The notes under the pieces were generated by a model, which was not told the origin of the DNA, did no database searches, and worked only from the letters and a program-made list of their open reading frames with translations. A DNA stretch of 47,054 nucleotides from Salinivirgaceae bacterium (GTDB lineage: Bacteria; Bacteroidota; Bacteroidia; Bacteroidales; Salinivirgaceae). Position numbers and translations under genes: made by a program. Where the stretch lies: positions 1 through 47,054 of the forward strand of contig JAQVXQ010000008.1 of assembly GCA_028709085.1 (NCBI GenBank), given 5' to 3'. Below, one piece after another: positions 1 through 7,918 of this stretch (positions are counted from its first letter, which is position 1; every line of letters begins with the position of its first letter).

Positions 1-1941
1 GGTGAAATTATTTATGCAGGAACAGACACATCTTTCATTCATTCCGCATTAAATAGCTCAACAGCTTATTTTTATAAAGTTTGGGCTCGCAAAAATACGG
101 TGCCGGAATATTCATCCGGAATAACAGCTTATGCCTATACAAATTGCGCAGCTGTAAACCAGTTCCCATTTGTAGAGAACTTTGGAACACAAGAACAACC
201 TCCTTGTTTTAATGTAAACGACAATCTAGAGAATACTCAAGTTTGGCAATTCGACAATCCTCAAAATAGACCATTCCAATCAACAACTGCCGCCAATGGA
301 TTTGTAGTGCTTGACAGCGAATTTTATGGTAGCGGAAACGAACAAAACACCGATTTAGAAACAGGAATATTTGACTTTAGCGAATATCAAACTGTAAATG
401 TCTCTTTTGAACACTACTATAATCATAGAAACAGCGAAGGCGTTTTCTCCTTTAGTATTGATGGTGGTGAAAATTACACCCCGATTCATAGCTTCGTTGC
501 AACCGTTGGTACTTTTGCAGCACCAGCATTGGCATCTTTTAATGTGTCGAGCCAAGTAGCTGGACATGCAAATGTTCGTTTCAAATGGAATTATACTGCA
601 TCTTTTGGAATATATTGGTTAATCGACGATTTTACCGTATCTGCACAAGATAGAATAGCAATGCAGATAACGCATAATGACAATACATACAACAATGGAA
701 ACAAAATCATTGATTACGCAGTCACAAATGCTGGATCCAGTAAAATATACGAACTTCATATACAATCCGTTGGAGACCTTCCATTGACATTATCTAATCC
801 AACTGTAAACTCACCAAAATACAGCGTTACAACCAACCCAAGTGGGACAATAGCTCCCGGAGAGAGCAGTATGTTCACCATTACATACACACCAACCCTT
901 GCAGAGACCGACACCGTGGTTGTAACCATTGGTAATAATACGACCACTAACAATCCGTTTACCTTTGTACTAAAATCAAACGTAGCAAATCAATTTAATG
1001 CCTCCTTTACCATTAATGATGGGGAAAACCCAATTGCAGGAGCGTCTGTGAAACTAGCGGGCTATAGCGCCCAAACCACAAACGGATCGGGCGTTGCAAT
1101 TATTGAAAATGTAACTGCAGGGACTGACATCGCTTACACTGTTTCAAAAACAGGCCACATCCCTACAACAGGAACAATAATGCTCATTGATGCCGATGAA
1201 AACTACGATATTATGCTACCAAGAACCGATGTTGCTATTTTGTTCCATCTGAAAAATGATGCTGGTAATAATATTCTAAATAGCGATGTGACTATTCCTG
1301 GATCTGGACAGCAATTTACAGCTGGAGGACAAACCACATTCAACCTGCCTCCACTAACTGAGATGACATACACCTGTAAAGCTCCTGGTTACACTAATGC
1401 AACTGGAACATTCAACAGTGGAACACAAAACAGAACTATAGAAGTAATCCTAGAGAAAATAACATACACCGCTACCATTACAATCAAAGGAGGAGGAGCT
1501 GTTGTACCGGGAGCAAATGTAACGCTCTCAGACTATGGAACTCAAATAACGGATGAGTTAGGGGTTACCATTTTCCAAGGAGTATCGCCATCAACAATTG
1601 TTCCGGTATCAGTTGAAGCAGACGGTTTTGAGGCACATTCGAGCAACCTTAATATCGGTGGAAATAAGAGTTTTGAAATTGAACTGTTTGTCGGAATAAA
1701 CGATAATCCATTTGGCAAACTGGCTATTTATCCAAATCCAGTATCGGGTCAGCTGAACATTAATAATATGAACAGTAATGCGAACTATATTCTTGTTGAT
1801 ATCAGCGGAAGAACCGTTAACAGCGGAATACTAAATGCTGGAAACAACACAATTTTAGTCGATGATTTACAAAAAGGAGTCTATTTCATAACCATCGAAT
1901 CTCTTGAAAATAAAAAGACATATTCGATTGTAAAACTGTAA
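1..1941 (+). CDS. Secreted T9SS cargo protein, 3' part (5' end outside window)
   Basis: The frame is open from base 1 to the stop at 1939-1941 (646 residues visible), so the true start lies upstream; the GTG at 100 is internal. The first ~40 residues look like the end of a fibronectin type III module (AYFYKVWA, then EYSSGITA). A jelly-roll-like segment (about residues 50-215) follows, then a choice-of-anchor/CARDB-like region and three carboxypeptidase-regulatory-like beta sandwiches (about 330-560; motifs PIAGASVKLAGY and VVPGANVTLSDYG). The last ~80 residues are a type A T9SS sorting domain: IYPNPVSGQLNIN, then DISGRTV and GVYFITIE. The protein should be exported by Sec, sorted through the type IX translocon and attached to or released from the cell surface. 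Substrate or ligand is not recognisable. A strong terminator follows. Confidence 0.9.
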   Translation, partial: GEIIYAGTDTSFIHSALNSSTAYFYKVWARKNTVPEYSSGITAYAYTNCAAVNQFPFVENFGTQEQPPCFNVNDNLENTQVWQFDNPQNRPFQSTTAANGFVVLDSEFYGSGNEQNTDLETGIFDFSEYQTVNVSFEHYYNHRNSEGVFSFSIDGGENYTPIHSFVATVGTFAAPALASFNVSSQVAGHANVRFKWNYTASFGIYWLIDDFTVSAQDRIAMQITHNDNTYNNGNKIIDYAVTNAGSSKIYELHIQSVGDLPLTLSNPTVNSPKYSVTTNPSGTIAPGESSMFTITYTPTLAETDTVVVTIGNNTTTNNPFTFVLKSNVANQFNASFTINDGENPIAGASVKLAGYSAQTTNGSGVAIIENVTAGTDIAYTVSKTGHIPTTGTIMLIDADENYDIMLPRTDVAILFHLKNDAGNNILNSDVTIPGSGQQFTAGGQTTFNLPPLTEMTYTCKAPGYTNATGTFNSGTQNRTIEVILEKITYTATITIKGGGAVVPGANVTLSDYGTQITDELGVTIFQGVSPSTIVPVSVEADGFEAHSSNLNIGGNKSFEIELFVGINDNPFGKLAIYPNPVSGQLNINNMNSNANYILVDISGRTVNSGILNAGNNTILVDDLQKGVYFITIESLENKKTYSIVKL

Positions 1942-1988
1942 ATTATCAACACGTTAAAGCGTACCTTTAACATATAGAGTTTAAGATA

Positions 1989-2036
1989 GGGAAGCAATTT
2001 TTTCTACCATACATGAAAAAATTGCTTCCCTCTTTT
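1989..2036 (+). terminator. Rho-independent terminator after the T9SS cargo gene
   Basis: A perfect 16-bp inverted repeat (1989-2004 and 2015-2030, GGGAAGCAATTTTTTC and its complement) with a 10-nt loop is followed by TCTTTTTT. A smaller hairpin, GTTAAAG/CTTTAAC, lies at 1953-1971 between the stop codon and this terminator. Confidence 0.9.
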
Positions 2037-2252
2037 TTAGAGTAAACTGACGATTCAAACAAAGATGAAATTTACATTTGAATATTTGTCGGTTTGTAGA
2101 ATCGAAAAATTCTCGCAGATCTTCACTCCTCTCCAATTACCAATTGTTGATCGCCATTTATATTTGACTATTGCATTACGCAACTCCCATTGCCTCAAAA
2201 TATTCTTTAGCCATTTATAACGAACCTTCGTGGCAATTTCAGTAGCAAATAG

Positions 2253-2260
2253 TATCTTTG
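2253..2260 (+). promoter_or_regulatory. Bacteroidota -7 promoter element for the punA operon
   Basis: TATCTTTG matches the Bacteroidota sigma-70 -7 consensus TAnnTTTG exactly. A weak -33 candidate (TTCG at 2227-2230) lies about 22 nt upstream. The start codon of punA is only 16 nt downstream, so the leader would be short. The rest of 2037-2252 holds nothing I can identify. Confidence 0.6.
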
Positions 2261-2276
2261 AGAAAAATATAGAACT

Positions 2277-3092
2277 ATGGATATTGAAATCATAAAAAAA
2301 TCGGCCGAATACTTAAAAAATAAAGGAATATCAAACCCCGAAATTGGTGTAATTTTGGGAACGGGCTTGGGGAAACTTGTCAATGAAATTGATATTAAAC
2401 TGGAGATTCCCTATGCTTCCATTCCTAATTTTCCGGTATCAACCGTAGAGTCGCATGCCGGGAAACTTATATACGGCACAATGGAAGGAAAAAATGTTCT
2501 TGTAATGCAAGGTCGTTTTCACTTTTACGAAGGCTATTCGATGCAGCAAATAACACTCCCAATCCGAATAATGAAACTACTGGGTATCACCACATTATTG
2601 GTTTCAAATGCAGCAGGTGCGGTCAATCTGAATTATAAAAAAGGGTCATTAATGCTTATTAACGACCACATTAACCTACTGAACAACAATCCGTTAATTG
2701 GTAAAAACCTGGATACTTTGGGCGCACGTTTCCCGGATATGAGCAAACCCTATACTCCGGAATTGATTGAGAAAATGAAGCAGATTGCACAAAAAAACAA
2801 ATTGAACGTGAACGAAGGAGTGTATGCTGCCATGCAAGGTCCAATGCTCGAAACACCGGCAGAATATCGAATGTTGGGAATTCTTGGTGCCGATGCCATT
2901 GGAATGAGCACGATTCCCGAAGTTGTTGTTGCTAACCACATGGGAATGCAAGTTGCCGCAGTGAGCGTGCTCACCGATGAATGCGATCCGGACAATTTAG
3001 TACCCGTTGCCCTTTCCGAAATTATTGCTGTTGCAGGCAAAGCGGAAGTTGGCTTAGTTACCCTATTTAAACAATTAATTGCTACTCTATAA
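2277..3092 (+). CDS. punA: Purine nucleoside phosphorylase, trimeric (PNP/MTAP) family
   Basis: 271 residues, the usual length for trimeric purine nucleoside phosphorylases, which split inosine or guanosine with phosphate into base and ribose-1-phosphate in purine salvage. Family motifs are in order: LGTGLGKL (phosphate loop), VESHAGKL, GRFHFYEGY, VSNAAGAVN, and the base/ribose-binding stretch GPMLETPAEYRML followed by GADAIGMSTIPE. It is the first gene of a tight three-gene operon: the next start is 2 nt after its stop, and the following gene overlaps by 4 nt. Co-transcription with tadA gives a nucleoside/tRNA theme. The assignment is firm; only substrate preference among purines is open. 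Confidence 0.95.
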   Translation: MDIEIIKKSAEYLKNKGISNPEIGVILGTGLGKLVNEIDIKLEIPYASIPNFPVSTVESHAGKLIYGTMEGKNVLVMQGRFHFYEGYSMQQITLPIRIMKLLGITTLLVSNAAGAVNLNYKKGSLMLINDHINLLNNNPLIGKNLDTLGARFPDMSKPYTPELIEKMKQIAQKNKLNVNEGVYAAMQGPMLETPAEYRMLGILGADAIGMSTIPEVVVANHMGMQVAAVSVLTDECDPDNLVPVALSEIIAVAGKAEVGLVTLFKQLIATL

Positions 3093-3094
3093 GC

Positions 3095-3883
3095 ATGGGA
3101 TTTATTTTACTCAATGCGGCATTGTCCTTTGTGATTGCGGGGACATGGATTTCGCTTGCAACATGGGGAGCTGAACGATTGGGCTCAAAAATAGGCGGAG
3201 TGTTAACTTTACTGCCAAGCACCATACTTGTTTCGCTTCTTTTTGTGGCTATAACCTCCGACAATCATTTTGCAGCTAAAGTAGCTCTTACGGTTCCTTT
3301 GGGTATGACAATGAACACCCTGTTTTTATTTGCATTTGTAACGTTTGCGAAAAAAGGGCTCGCTAAAACTATTTTTATCGCGCTCATGGTTTGGGCAGCT
3401 ATAGCACTAGTTTTCAGTATTTTAAATATACAATCGGTAATATATACCACCCTAATATATGGATTAATCACCATTGCTGTTTACATTATTATGGAACATG
3501 TTGTCAAAATAAAATCCGTAGCAAAACAAAAGCAGTCGTTCAATTTATCGCTCCTATTTACGCGCGCGCTATTCTCTGGAACCATAGTAGCATTGACCGT
3601 AATTTTAAGCGGATTTGTTGGTCACTTTTGGACGGGAATATTAAGCACGTTCCCCGCTGTGATGTTAACAAGCATGGTGATTCTAACACGATCGCAGGGC
3701 ATTGACTTTGCCCGAGCAACAGCAAAAACCATGATTTTAGCCAGCGGCAACATTGTTGTATATGCGTTTGCCGTAAACTATTTGTACCAAACCACGAATT
3801 TAGTATTTGCAACCATATTATCGTTTCTAGCAGCGTTATTATACGTTATTGCAATTCTCCCCCTTTTATCCCGATCACGATGA
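3095..3883 (+). CDS. Multipass inner-membrane protein with internal duplication, unknown function
   Basis: 262 residues, almost all hydrophobic, with about eight predicted membrane segments and no recognised transporter signature. The halves look duplicated. Around residues 33-83, IGGVLTLLPSTILVSLLFVAIT leads into a helix ending LFLFAFV. Around 180-230, WTGILSTFPAVMLTSMVILTRS leads into a helix ending VVYAFAV. The shared G-x-L-x-x-x-P-x-x-x-L-x-S pattern suggests two copies of a DUF3147-like small membrane unit (inference from pattern only). It sits 2 nt after punA and overlaps tadA by 4 nt (ATGA), so it is translationally coupled to both. A role in nucleobase or nucleoside movement is conceivable from context but not shown by sequence. 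Confidence 0.75.
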   Translation: MGFILLNAALSFVIAGTWISLATWGAERLGSKIGGVLTLLPSTILVSLLFVAITSDNHFAAKVALTVPLGMTMNTLFLFAFVTFAKKGLAKTIFIALMVWAAIALVFSILNIQSVIYTTLIYGLITIAVYIIMEHVVKIKSVAKQKQSFNLSLLFTRALFSGTIVALTVILSGFVGHFWTGILSTFPAVMLTSMVILTRSQGIDFARATAKTMILASGNIVVYAFAVNYLYQTTNLVFATILSFLAALLYVIAILPLLSRSR

Positions 3884-4320
3884 TTTTAGACGATAACTAT
3901 TTTATGCGCCAAGCCATTAAAGAGGCACTCAATGCGTACGACCAGAACGAGGTGCCCATTGGTGCTGTAGTTATGGCTAACAATATGATTTTAGGTCGAG
4001 GACACAACCAAACTCAAGCATTGCGTGACGTAACCGCCCATGCCGAAATGATTGCTATTTCGGCAGCCACGGAAGCTCTTGGTTCCAAATATTTAGAAAA
4101 CTGCACCCTCTATGTAACCCTCGAACCGTGTGTTATGTGCGCTGGAGCACTATTTTGGTCAAAAATATCACGAGTTGTTTTTGGCGCTTTCGACCCAAAA
4201 TTTGGAAGTAGTAAATATGGGGAACTGTATCACCCAAAAACAAAAATAATCGGAGGAGTAATGGCAGACGATTGCCGAGATTTAATTGTCGATTTCTTTA
4301 AAACCAAACGCAAATCATAA
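3880..4320 (+). CDS. tadA: tRNA-specific adenosine deaminase
   Basis: 146 residues. The zinc deaminase signature is complete: H54-A-E56 (proton shuttle Glu) and P-C84-x-x-C87 (LEPCVMCAGA). Length and the tail GGVMADDCRDLIVDFFKTKR fit TadA, which converts A34 of tRNA-Arg(ACG) to inosine so that it can read CGU, CGC and CGA codons. A guanine deaminase is the main alternative, but the ILGRGHNQTQALRDVTAHAE segment is TadA-like. The start overlaps the previous gene by 4 nt. Its stop codon abuts the stop codon of the convergent sirtuin gene with no bases between and no terminator hairpin, so transcripts from the two strands probably overlap at their 3' ends. Confidence 0.92.
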   Translation: MILDDNYFMRQAIKEALNAYDQNEVPIGAVVMANNMILGRGHNQTQALRDVTAHAEMIAISAATEALGSKYLENCTLYVTLEPCVMCAGALFWSKISRVVFGAFDPKFGSSKYGELYHPKTKIIGGVMADDCRDLIVDFFKTKRKS

Positions 4321-5004
4321 TCAAACCCGCAGCATTTCAAGCATTCTTGGTACTCCCACGCTCGCTGGTTCTTTTATAAGTGTAATGATATCATTCGAAG
4401 AGATAGGAACCTGATTTGGATCGATAATAAAAATAGGGACTTCAGGTCGTACATAATTCAAAAGACCAGCGGCCGGATAGACATTCAATGAAGTGCCTAC
4501 AACAACAAAAATATCCGCCAAACTTGACATTTCGGCAGCTTCAACAATGGCAGGAACCGCTTCTCCAAACCAAACAATATTGGGTCGAAGCCTCCCTCCT
4601 TTTTCACAAAGAGCACCCGCTTTCACTTCGTCGTATCCGATATTATAAATTAGATTATCGTCCAATGTTGAGCGTACCTGTGTTAACTCTCCATGCAGGT
4701 GTAGTATTTTTGAACTTCCAGCACGTTCGTGCAAATCGTCCACATTTTGAGTAATAATTTGAATATCATAGATCTTTTCGGCATCAGCCAATCCAAAATG
4801 TCCCGCATTGGGCTTAACATTAGCCAATTGAGTACGACGTTCATTATAAAAATTGGTCACAAGATCGGGATCTTTGCTCCAACCTTCGGGGCTTGCCACT
4901 TCCATAACATCATACTCTTCCCACAAACCGCCCATGTCTCTAAACGTTCGAATGCCACTTTCTGCTGAAATGCCAGCACCTGTTAAAACCACCATTTTTT
5001 TCAT
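4321..5004 (-). CDS. cobB: SIR2-family NAD-dependent protein deacylase (CobB-like, class III)
   Basis: 227 residues. Sirtuin motifs: GAGISAESGIRTFRD at the N terminus, TQNVDDLHERAG (QNVD 86-89), catalytic H104 in LHLHGEL, then NIVWFGE, VVGTSLNVYPA and IIDPN. Tyr53 and Arg56 in FYNERR match the Tyr/Arg pair that lets SIRT5 and E. coli CobB accept succinyl- or malonyl-lysine, so a desuccinylase activity is plausible (inference). Only one Cys (in GALCEKGGRLRP) lies in the small domain, so the usual four-Cys zinc site is absent or replaced. It has its own promoter upstream (5028-5035) and is convergent with tadA. Confidence 0.92.
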   Translation of the reverse strand: MKKMVVLTGAGISAESGIRTFRDMGGLWEEYDVMEVASPEGWSKDPDLVTNFYNERRTQLANVKPNAGHFGLADAEKIYDIQIITQNVDDLHERAGSSKILHLHGELTQVRSTLDDNLIYNIGYDEVKAGALCEKGGRLRPNIVWFGEAVPAIVEAAEMSSLADIFVVVGTSLNVYPAAGLLNYVRPEVPIFIIDPNQVPISSNDIITLIKEPASVGVPRMLEMLRV

Positions 5005-5027
5005 TCTATTCTATTTTAAAAGAGATT

Positions 5028-5035
5028 CAAAGTTA
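5028..5035 (-). promoter_or_regulatory. Bacteroidota -7 element for the sirtuin gene
   Basis: On the minus strand this reads TAACTTTG (TAnnTTTG), 24 nt upstream of the sirtuin ATG. No clear -33 box is seen. Confidence 0.45.
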
Positions 5036-5263
5036 TTCAAATCTCTATAATTACGTATCATAAAGCAAATAACATGAATTAAAAGTGCACACAAGAAAAC
5101 GTCAATTGCAACGTTTTGAAGAACTACAAAACAGTCCTCACACTCCGCGTTATTGCCACTTTGTTGTGGAATGCTTTAAAAACATGCTTTTTATTACTAG
5201 CGCTAAATCTAAAGATAGGAAACAAAAAGGGCTGTTCAAAATAATGGGACGAACAAATCTAGA

Positions 5264-5467
5264 TTAAGGCAACATTGCATTTAATTCACGTACAAATCGT
5301 TCGATATCGTTGTCGTTATATCCTTTTTGCTTCGAAGCCTGTTCAAGTGTTCCCCATATCGGCTCTCCACAGGCAACACATTTAATATGCTGATTCATCA
5401 GGTAAGTTGCCGATTCAGGGAGTAGATCAATCAGATCCACAATTAGTATCTCTTTTGTAATCTTCAT
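5264..5467 (-). CDS. DUF1858-type small redox protein
   Basis: 67 residues. It follows the DUF1858 pattern: an N-terminal strand and helix (KEILIVDLIDLLPESATYL), the C-x-x-C-G centre (HIKCVACGEPIWGTLEQAS) and a C-terminal helix ending FVRELNAML. Members of this family occur as stand-alone proteins or fused to hybrid-cluster and other redox enzymes, and the CxxC is thought to work as a disulfide or metal site. It lies downstream of a peroxiredoxin and a PerR-like regulator on the same strand, which fits an oxidative or nitrosative stress role (inference). A hairpin at 5500-5533 separates it from the peroxiredoxin gene, so co-transcription may be partial. Confidence 0.8.
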   Translation of the reverse strand: MKITKEILIVDLIDLLPESATYLMNQHIKCVACGEPIWGTLEQASKQKGYNDNDIERFVRELNAMLP

Positions 5468-5499
5468 TTCTAACTGGCTTTAATGTTTACAATCACAAA

Positions 5500-5533
5500 G
5501 AAGCCTCCCTGATGACTACAACAAGAAGGCTTC
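5500..5533 (-). terminator. Possible weak terminator or attenuator after the peroxiredoxin gene
   Basis: Arms GAAGCCT (5500-5506) and AGGCTTC (5527-5533) with a 20-nt loop; read on the minus strand the hairpin is followed by CTTTG, a poor T tract. It may stop some transcription between the peroxiredoxin and DUF1858 genes. Confidence 0.4.
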
Positions 5534-5556
5534 AACTACACTATTAAACTAAAACC

Positions 5557-6261
5557 TTATTTTTTTAAAACTTTTTTCAAAACCTCTTCTTTACTCAGTT
5601 TTTTGGTACAGAAGAACCAATCTTTACAATCAAGATTTTTGTCTTCAACTCTTTCTTGAGCTGAACCACATGTTCCGGCAGGAGATACAATTACATCATC
5701 ACCTGGACGCCAATCGGCAGGAGTAGCTATACCAAACTCATCGGCTGTTTGTAAAGCAATAATAGCGCGATACAACTCGTCGAAATTTCGACCTAAACTT
5801 AATGGATAATAAATAATGGTTCGGATTATCCCTTTTGGGTCAATCATAAATACAGCACGAACGGCTTTTGTGTTGCTTTCGCCCGGCATCATCATTCCGT
5901 ACTTTTCAGCAACTTCCATTGTAATGTCTTCGATAAGAGGGAATTTAATTTCTACATTTTTCATTCCTCTATATTCGATTTTCTCTTTAATGGTACGCAA
6001 CCAAGCAATATGGCTATATAATCCATCTACGGAAAGACCCACCAATTTTGTATTGGCTTCGGCAAATTGTTTCTCCATGGATGCAAATGTCATAAATTCG
6101 GATGTACATACAGGAGTAAAGTCAGCAGGGTGACTGAATAAAATTACCCAACTACCTTTATAGTCTTGTGGAAAGTTAATATCGCCCTGAGTTGTAATTG
6201 CTTTGAATTCAGGAGCCTTCTCGCCTATGCGAGGCATCGGATTAAATTGTTTTTCTTCCAT
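5557..6261 (-). CDS. 1-Cys peroxiredoxin, Prx6/archaeal type
   Basis: 234 residues. The peroxidatic Cys is C52 in SHPADFTPVCTSEF. The long C-terminal arm carries C198, C212 and C218 (motifs PAGTCGS and LDCKDWFFC), an arrangement like the archaeal-type Prx6 enzymes in which C-terminal cysteines help resolve the oxidised centre. It reduces hydrogen peroxide and organic peroxides in the cytoplasm. Its start lies only 13 nt after the stop of the Fur/PerR regulator on the same strand, so the two are almost certainly one transcript and the peroxiredoxin is a likely target of that regulator. The annotation is firm; the electron donor is not visible here, though the DUF1858 protein next door is a candidate (inference). 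Confidence 0.93.
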   Translation of the reverse strand: MEEKQFNPMPRIGEKAPEFKAITTQGDINFPQDYKGSWVILFSHPADFTPVCTSEFMTFASMEKQFAEANTKLVGLSVDGLYSHIAWLRTIKEKIEYRGMKNVEIKFPLIEDITMEVAEKYGMMMPGESNTKAVRAVFMIDPKGIIRTIIYYPLSLGRNFDELYRAIIALQTADEFGIATPADWRPGDDVIVSPAGTCGSAQERVEDKNLDCKDWFFCTKKLSKEEVLKKVLKK

Positions 6262-6274
6262 TCTATTCTTGTTT

Positions 6275-6694
6275 TTAACATTTATTATATTGACCTGCTA
6301 TTTGCAGGGTAATTTCTTTTATTTCCCAATCGGGTATTGATTTATGTTTAAAATAATTGCGAAGAATGGCATCCAATTCTTCATCATAATAATTCTCAAT
6401 AACCTCGCACGTACTACAATAAAGGTGATGATGACTTTTAGGTTCCGCATCATATCGTACAAAATCTTGATCCGTCTTAATTTTACGCACTATTCCATCT
6501 TTACATAATATATCCAAAATATTATATACCGTTGCAACTGCGATTTTAGGATATTTTATTTTAACATATCCAATGATCATCTCTGCGGTTGGATGGTTTG
6601 ACAGTTCCATAAGCGCCTCTAAAACAGCGAGTCGTTGATGGGTGACTTTTAATCCGTGTTCGGTTAATAATTTTTTATGTTCATTTTGTCTCAT
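6275..6694 (-). CDS. perR: Fur-family peroxide regulator (PerR-like)
   Basis: I place the start at ATG 6694 (MRQNEHKKLLTEHGLK, 139 residues) rather than the TTG at 6730, because the extra 12 residues do not match the family. Winged helix: LKVTHQRLAVLEAL and AVATVYNILDIL. Metal-binding region: KSHHHLYCSTCEVIENY with C93 and C96. The second structural CxxC is incomplete, because the protein ends GQYNKC with only C139. In PerR proteins the regulatory Fe/Mn site senses peroxide by His oxidation. Gene order perR-prx fits a classic peroxide response. Palindromes just upstream (6744-6768) could be its own operator. A zinc or iron regulator (Zur/Fur) is the main alternative. Confidence 0.85.
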   Translation of the reverse strand: MRQNEHKKLLTEHGLKVTHQRLAVLEALMELSNHPTAEMIIGYVKIKYPKIAVATVYNILDILCKDGIVRKIKTDQDFVRYDAEPKSHHHLYCSTCEVIENYYDEELDAILRNYFKHKSIPDWEIKEITLQIAGQYNKC

Positions 6695-6743
6695 CCTAAA
6701 ATGGAATAGTTCTAATTTAGAAACAAGCAAATTTCAAAATTGT

Positions 6744-6768
6744 TTACTGTTCAGTAATAATTATTGCT
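6744..6768. promoter_or_regulatory. Candidate PerR/Fur operator (two adjoining dyads)
   Basis: Upstream of perR are TTACTG-TT-CAGTAA (6744-6757), a perfect 6-bp dyad, and the overlapping AT-rich palindrome AATAATTATT (6756-6765), which resembles half of a Fur/PerR 7-1-7 box. No convincing -7/-33 pair is visible, so the assignment rests on symmetry and position. Confidence 0.4.
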
Positions 6769-6918
6769 TTTAATGGATTCTCATGGCGCAACTTATAGAT
6801 AAACTTCTGTATTTCAGCATGATATGACAACTACTCGATAAAATAACATTTCTTAAAAAGTTGCACACTTTTTGTAAGAACCACGCTTTAACGAACTAAA
6901 CACAAAACATAATAAAAA

Positions 6919-7716
6919 ATGAACCGTATTTTTAACTTACGAACAGGAATTATTGCAAGTGCCTTTCTGATGTTGCTTAGTTGCAACACTTCAAATGAGT
7001 CGACAATCACAAAATGCAATCAAGATCACGCCATTCAAGCAACTTATTGGTATCAAAGTGCCGCAGAGAATGCTGCGCTGTATCATCAAGGATTTAACAT
7101 TGCAAAAGATCGCATCGATGAAATTGCGAAAATGAAGCATACCAAAACACCGGCAGTGGTATTAGATATTGACGAAACAATTATTGATAATTCGTTTTTT
7201 CAAGTAGAATCGATTCGCAAAGGGCTTCCTTATTCGGATGAAAGATGGAGCGATTGGGTGAAAAAAGAGGTTGCGAAGCCCGTGCCTGGCGCTGTGCGTT
7301 TTATTGAATACGCATTGGAAAAAAATGTTAGTGTTATTTACATTACCAATAGAGACGAATCGTTACGCGAAAGTACACTAAGAAATTTAACTGCAATAGG
7401 GTTTCCTGAGATTCCCAATGAAAACTATTTGTTTAAAACCACAGGATCGGATAAAACGGAACGAAGAGCCATGATGGCAGAAAAGTATGAATTGTTGCTT
7501 TTTATGGGCGATAATCTATCCGATTTTAGCGCCGTATTTGATGACCGTTCTGATAATAATGGCTTTGGAGCTGTAGAAGAGAATCGCGATCAATTTGGTC
7601 GTAACTTTATTGTATTTGCAAATCCAACGTATGGAGATTGGCAAAAAAAATTACTGAAAGACGGAAATAACGTCGATTGCATTGATAAAAAGATGGTTAA
7701 CATACTTAAAAACTAA
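6919..7716 (+). CDS. Class C acid phosphatase / 5'-nucleotidase lipoprotein, e(P4) family
   Basis: 265 residues. A lipoprotein signal ends at LMLLSC with C22 as the lipidated residue. The HAD catalytic motif VVLDIDETIID carries nucleophile D83 and acid/base D85. Later HAD features are YITNRDESLR (motif II region) and LLFMGDNLSDF with paired acidic residues, and the LRNLTAIGFPEIP segment is typical of the e(P4) family. Such proteins dephosphorylate nucleotides (including NMN in Haemophilus) at the outer membrane so that nucleosides can be taken up, which would feed the nearby purine phosphorylase (inference from proximity). It is transcribed divergently from perR and is followed by a palindromic repeat that could end its transcript. 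Confidence 0.92.
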   Translation: MNRIFNLRTGIIASAFLMLLSCNTSNESTITKCNQDHAIQATYWYQSAAENAALYHQGFNIAKDRIDEIAKMKHTKTPAVVLDIDETIIDNSFFQVESIRKGLPYSDERWSDWVKKEVAKPVPGAVRFIEYALEKNVSVIYITNRDESLRESTLRNLTAIGFPEIPNENYLFKTTGSDKTERRAMMAEKYELLLFMGDNLSDFSAVFDDRSDNNGFGAVEENRDQFGRNFIVFANPTYGDWQKKLLKDGNNVDCIDKKMVNILKN

Positions 7717-7721
7717 AAAAC

Positions 7722-7871
7722 AGGATGTCCGAAAATAGGTAAAAGCGTCATTGCGAACGTCGTGAATCAATCTTTTAATATTGATAATCAGTATATTGCT
7801 TCGTTCCAGATTATAATCGGAACAGGCCGTTCCTCCTTGCAAGGACGATAAATTATCTTTTTGGACATCCT
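7722..7871. repeat. Nested palindromic (REP/REPIN-like) intergenic repeat
   Basis: Outer arms AGGATGTCCGAAAA (7722-7735) and TTTTTGGACATCCT (7858-7871) pair along 14 bp with one wobble. Inside are CGTCATTGCGAACG (7746-7759) against a diverged partner at 7828-7847, and a third hairpin GTTCC/GGAAC around GATTATAATC (about 7803-7823). The motif GTCATTGCGAAC followed by CAATC resembles short repeats scattered in many Bacteroidota genomes (from memory). The outer hairpin followed by CTCTTTTA could also terminate the phosphatase transcript. Confidence 0.6.
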
Positions 7872-7918
7872 CTTTTATTCTCTTGTTTGGTTCTACTTTA
7901 ACAGATATAAATCCGACC

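Noticed and set aside
2671..2951. Minus-strand ORFs inside punA
   Set aside because: They are shadows of a well-conserved coding sequence on the plus strand.
5085..5267. 60-codon plus-strand ORF between the sirtuin and DUF1858 genes
   Set aside because: It has no protein-like features and no promoter; the AAAACGT/ACGTTTT hairpin at 5096-5117 is too weak to interpret.
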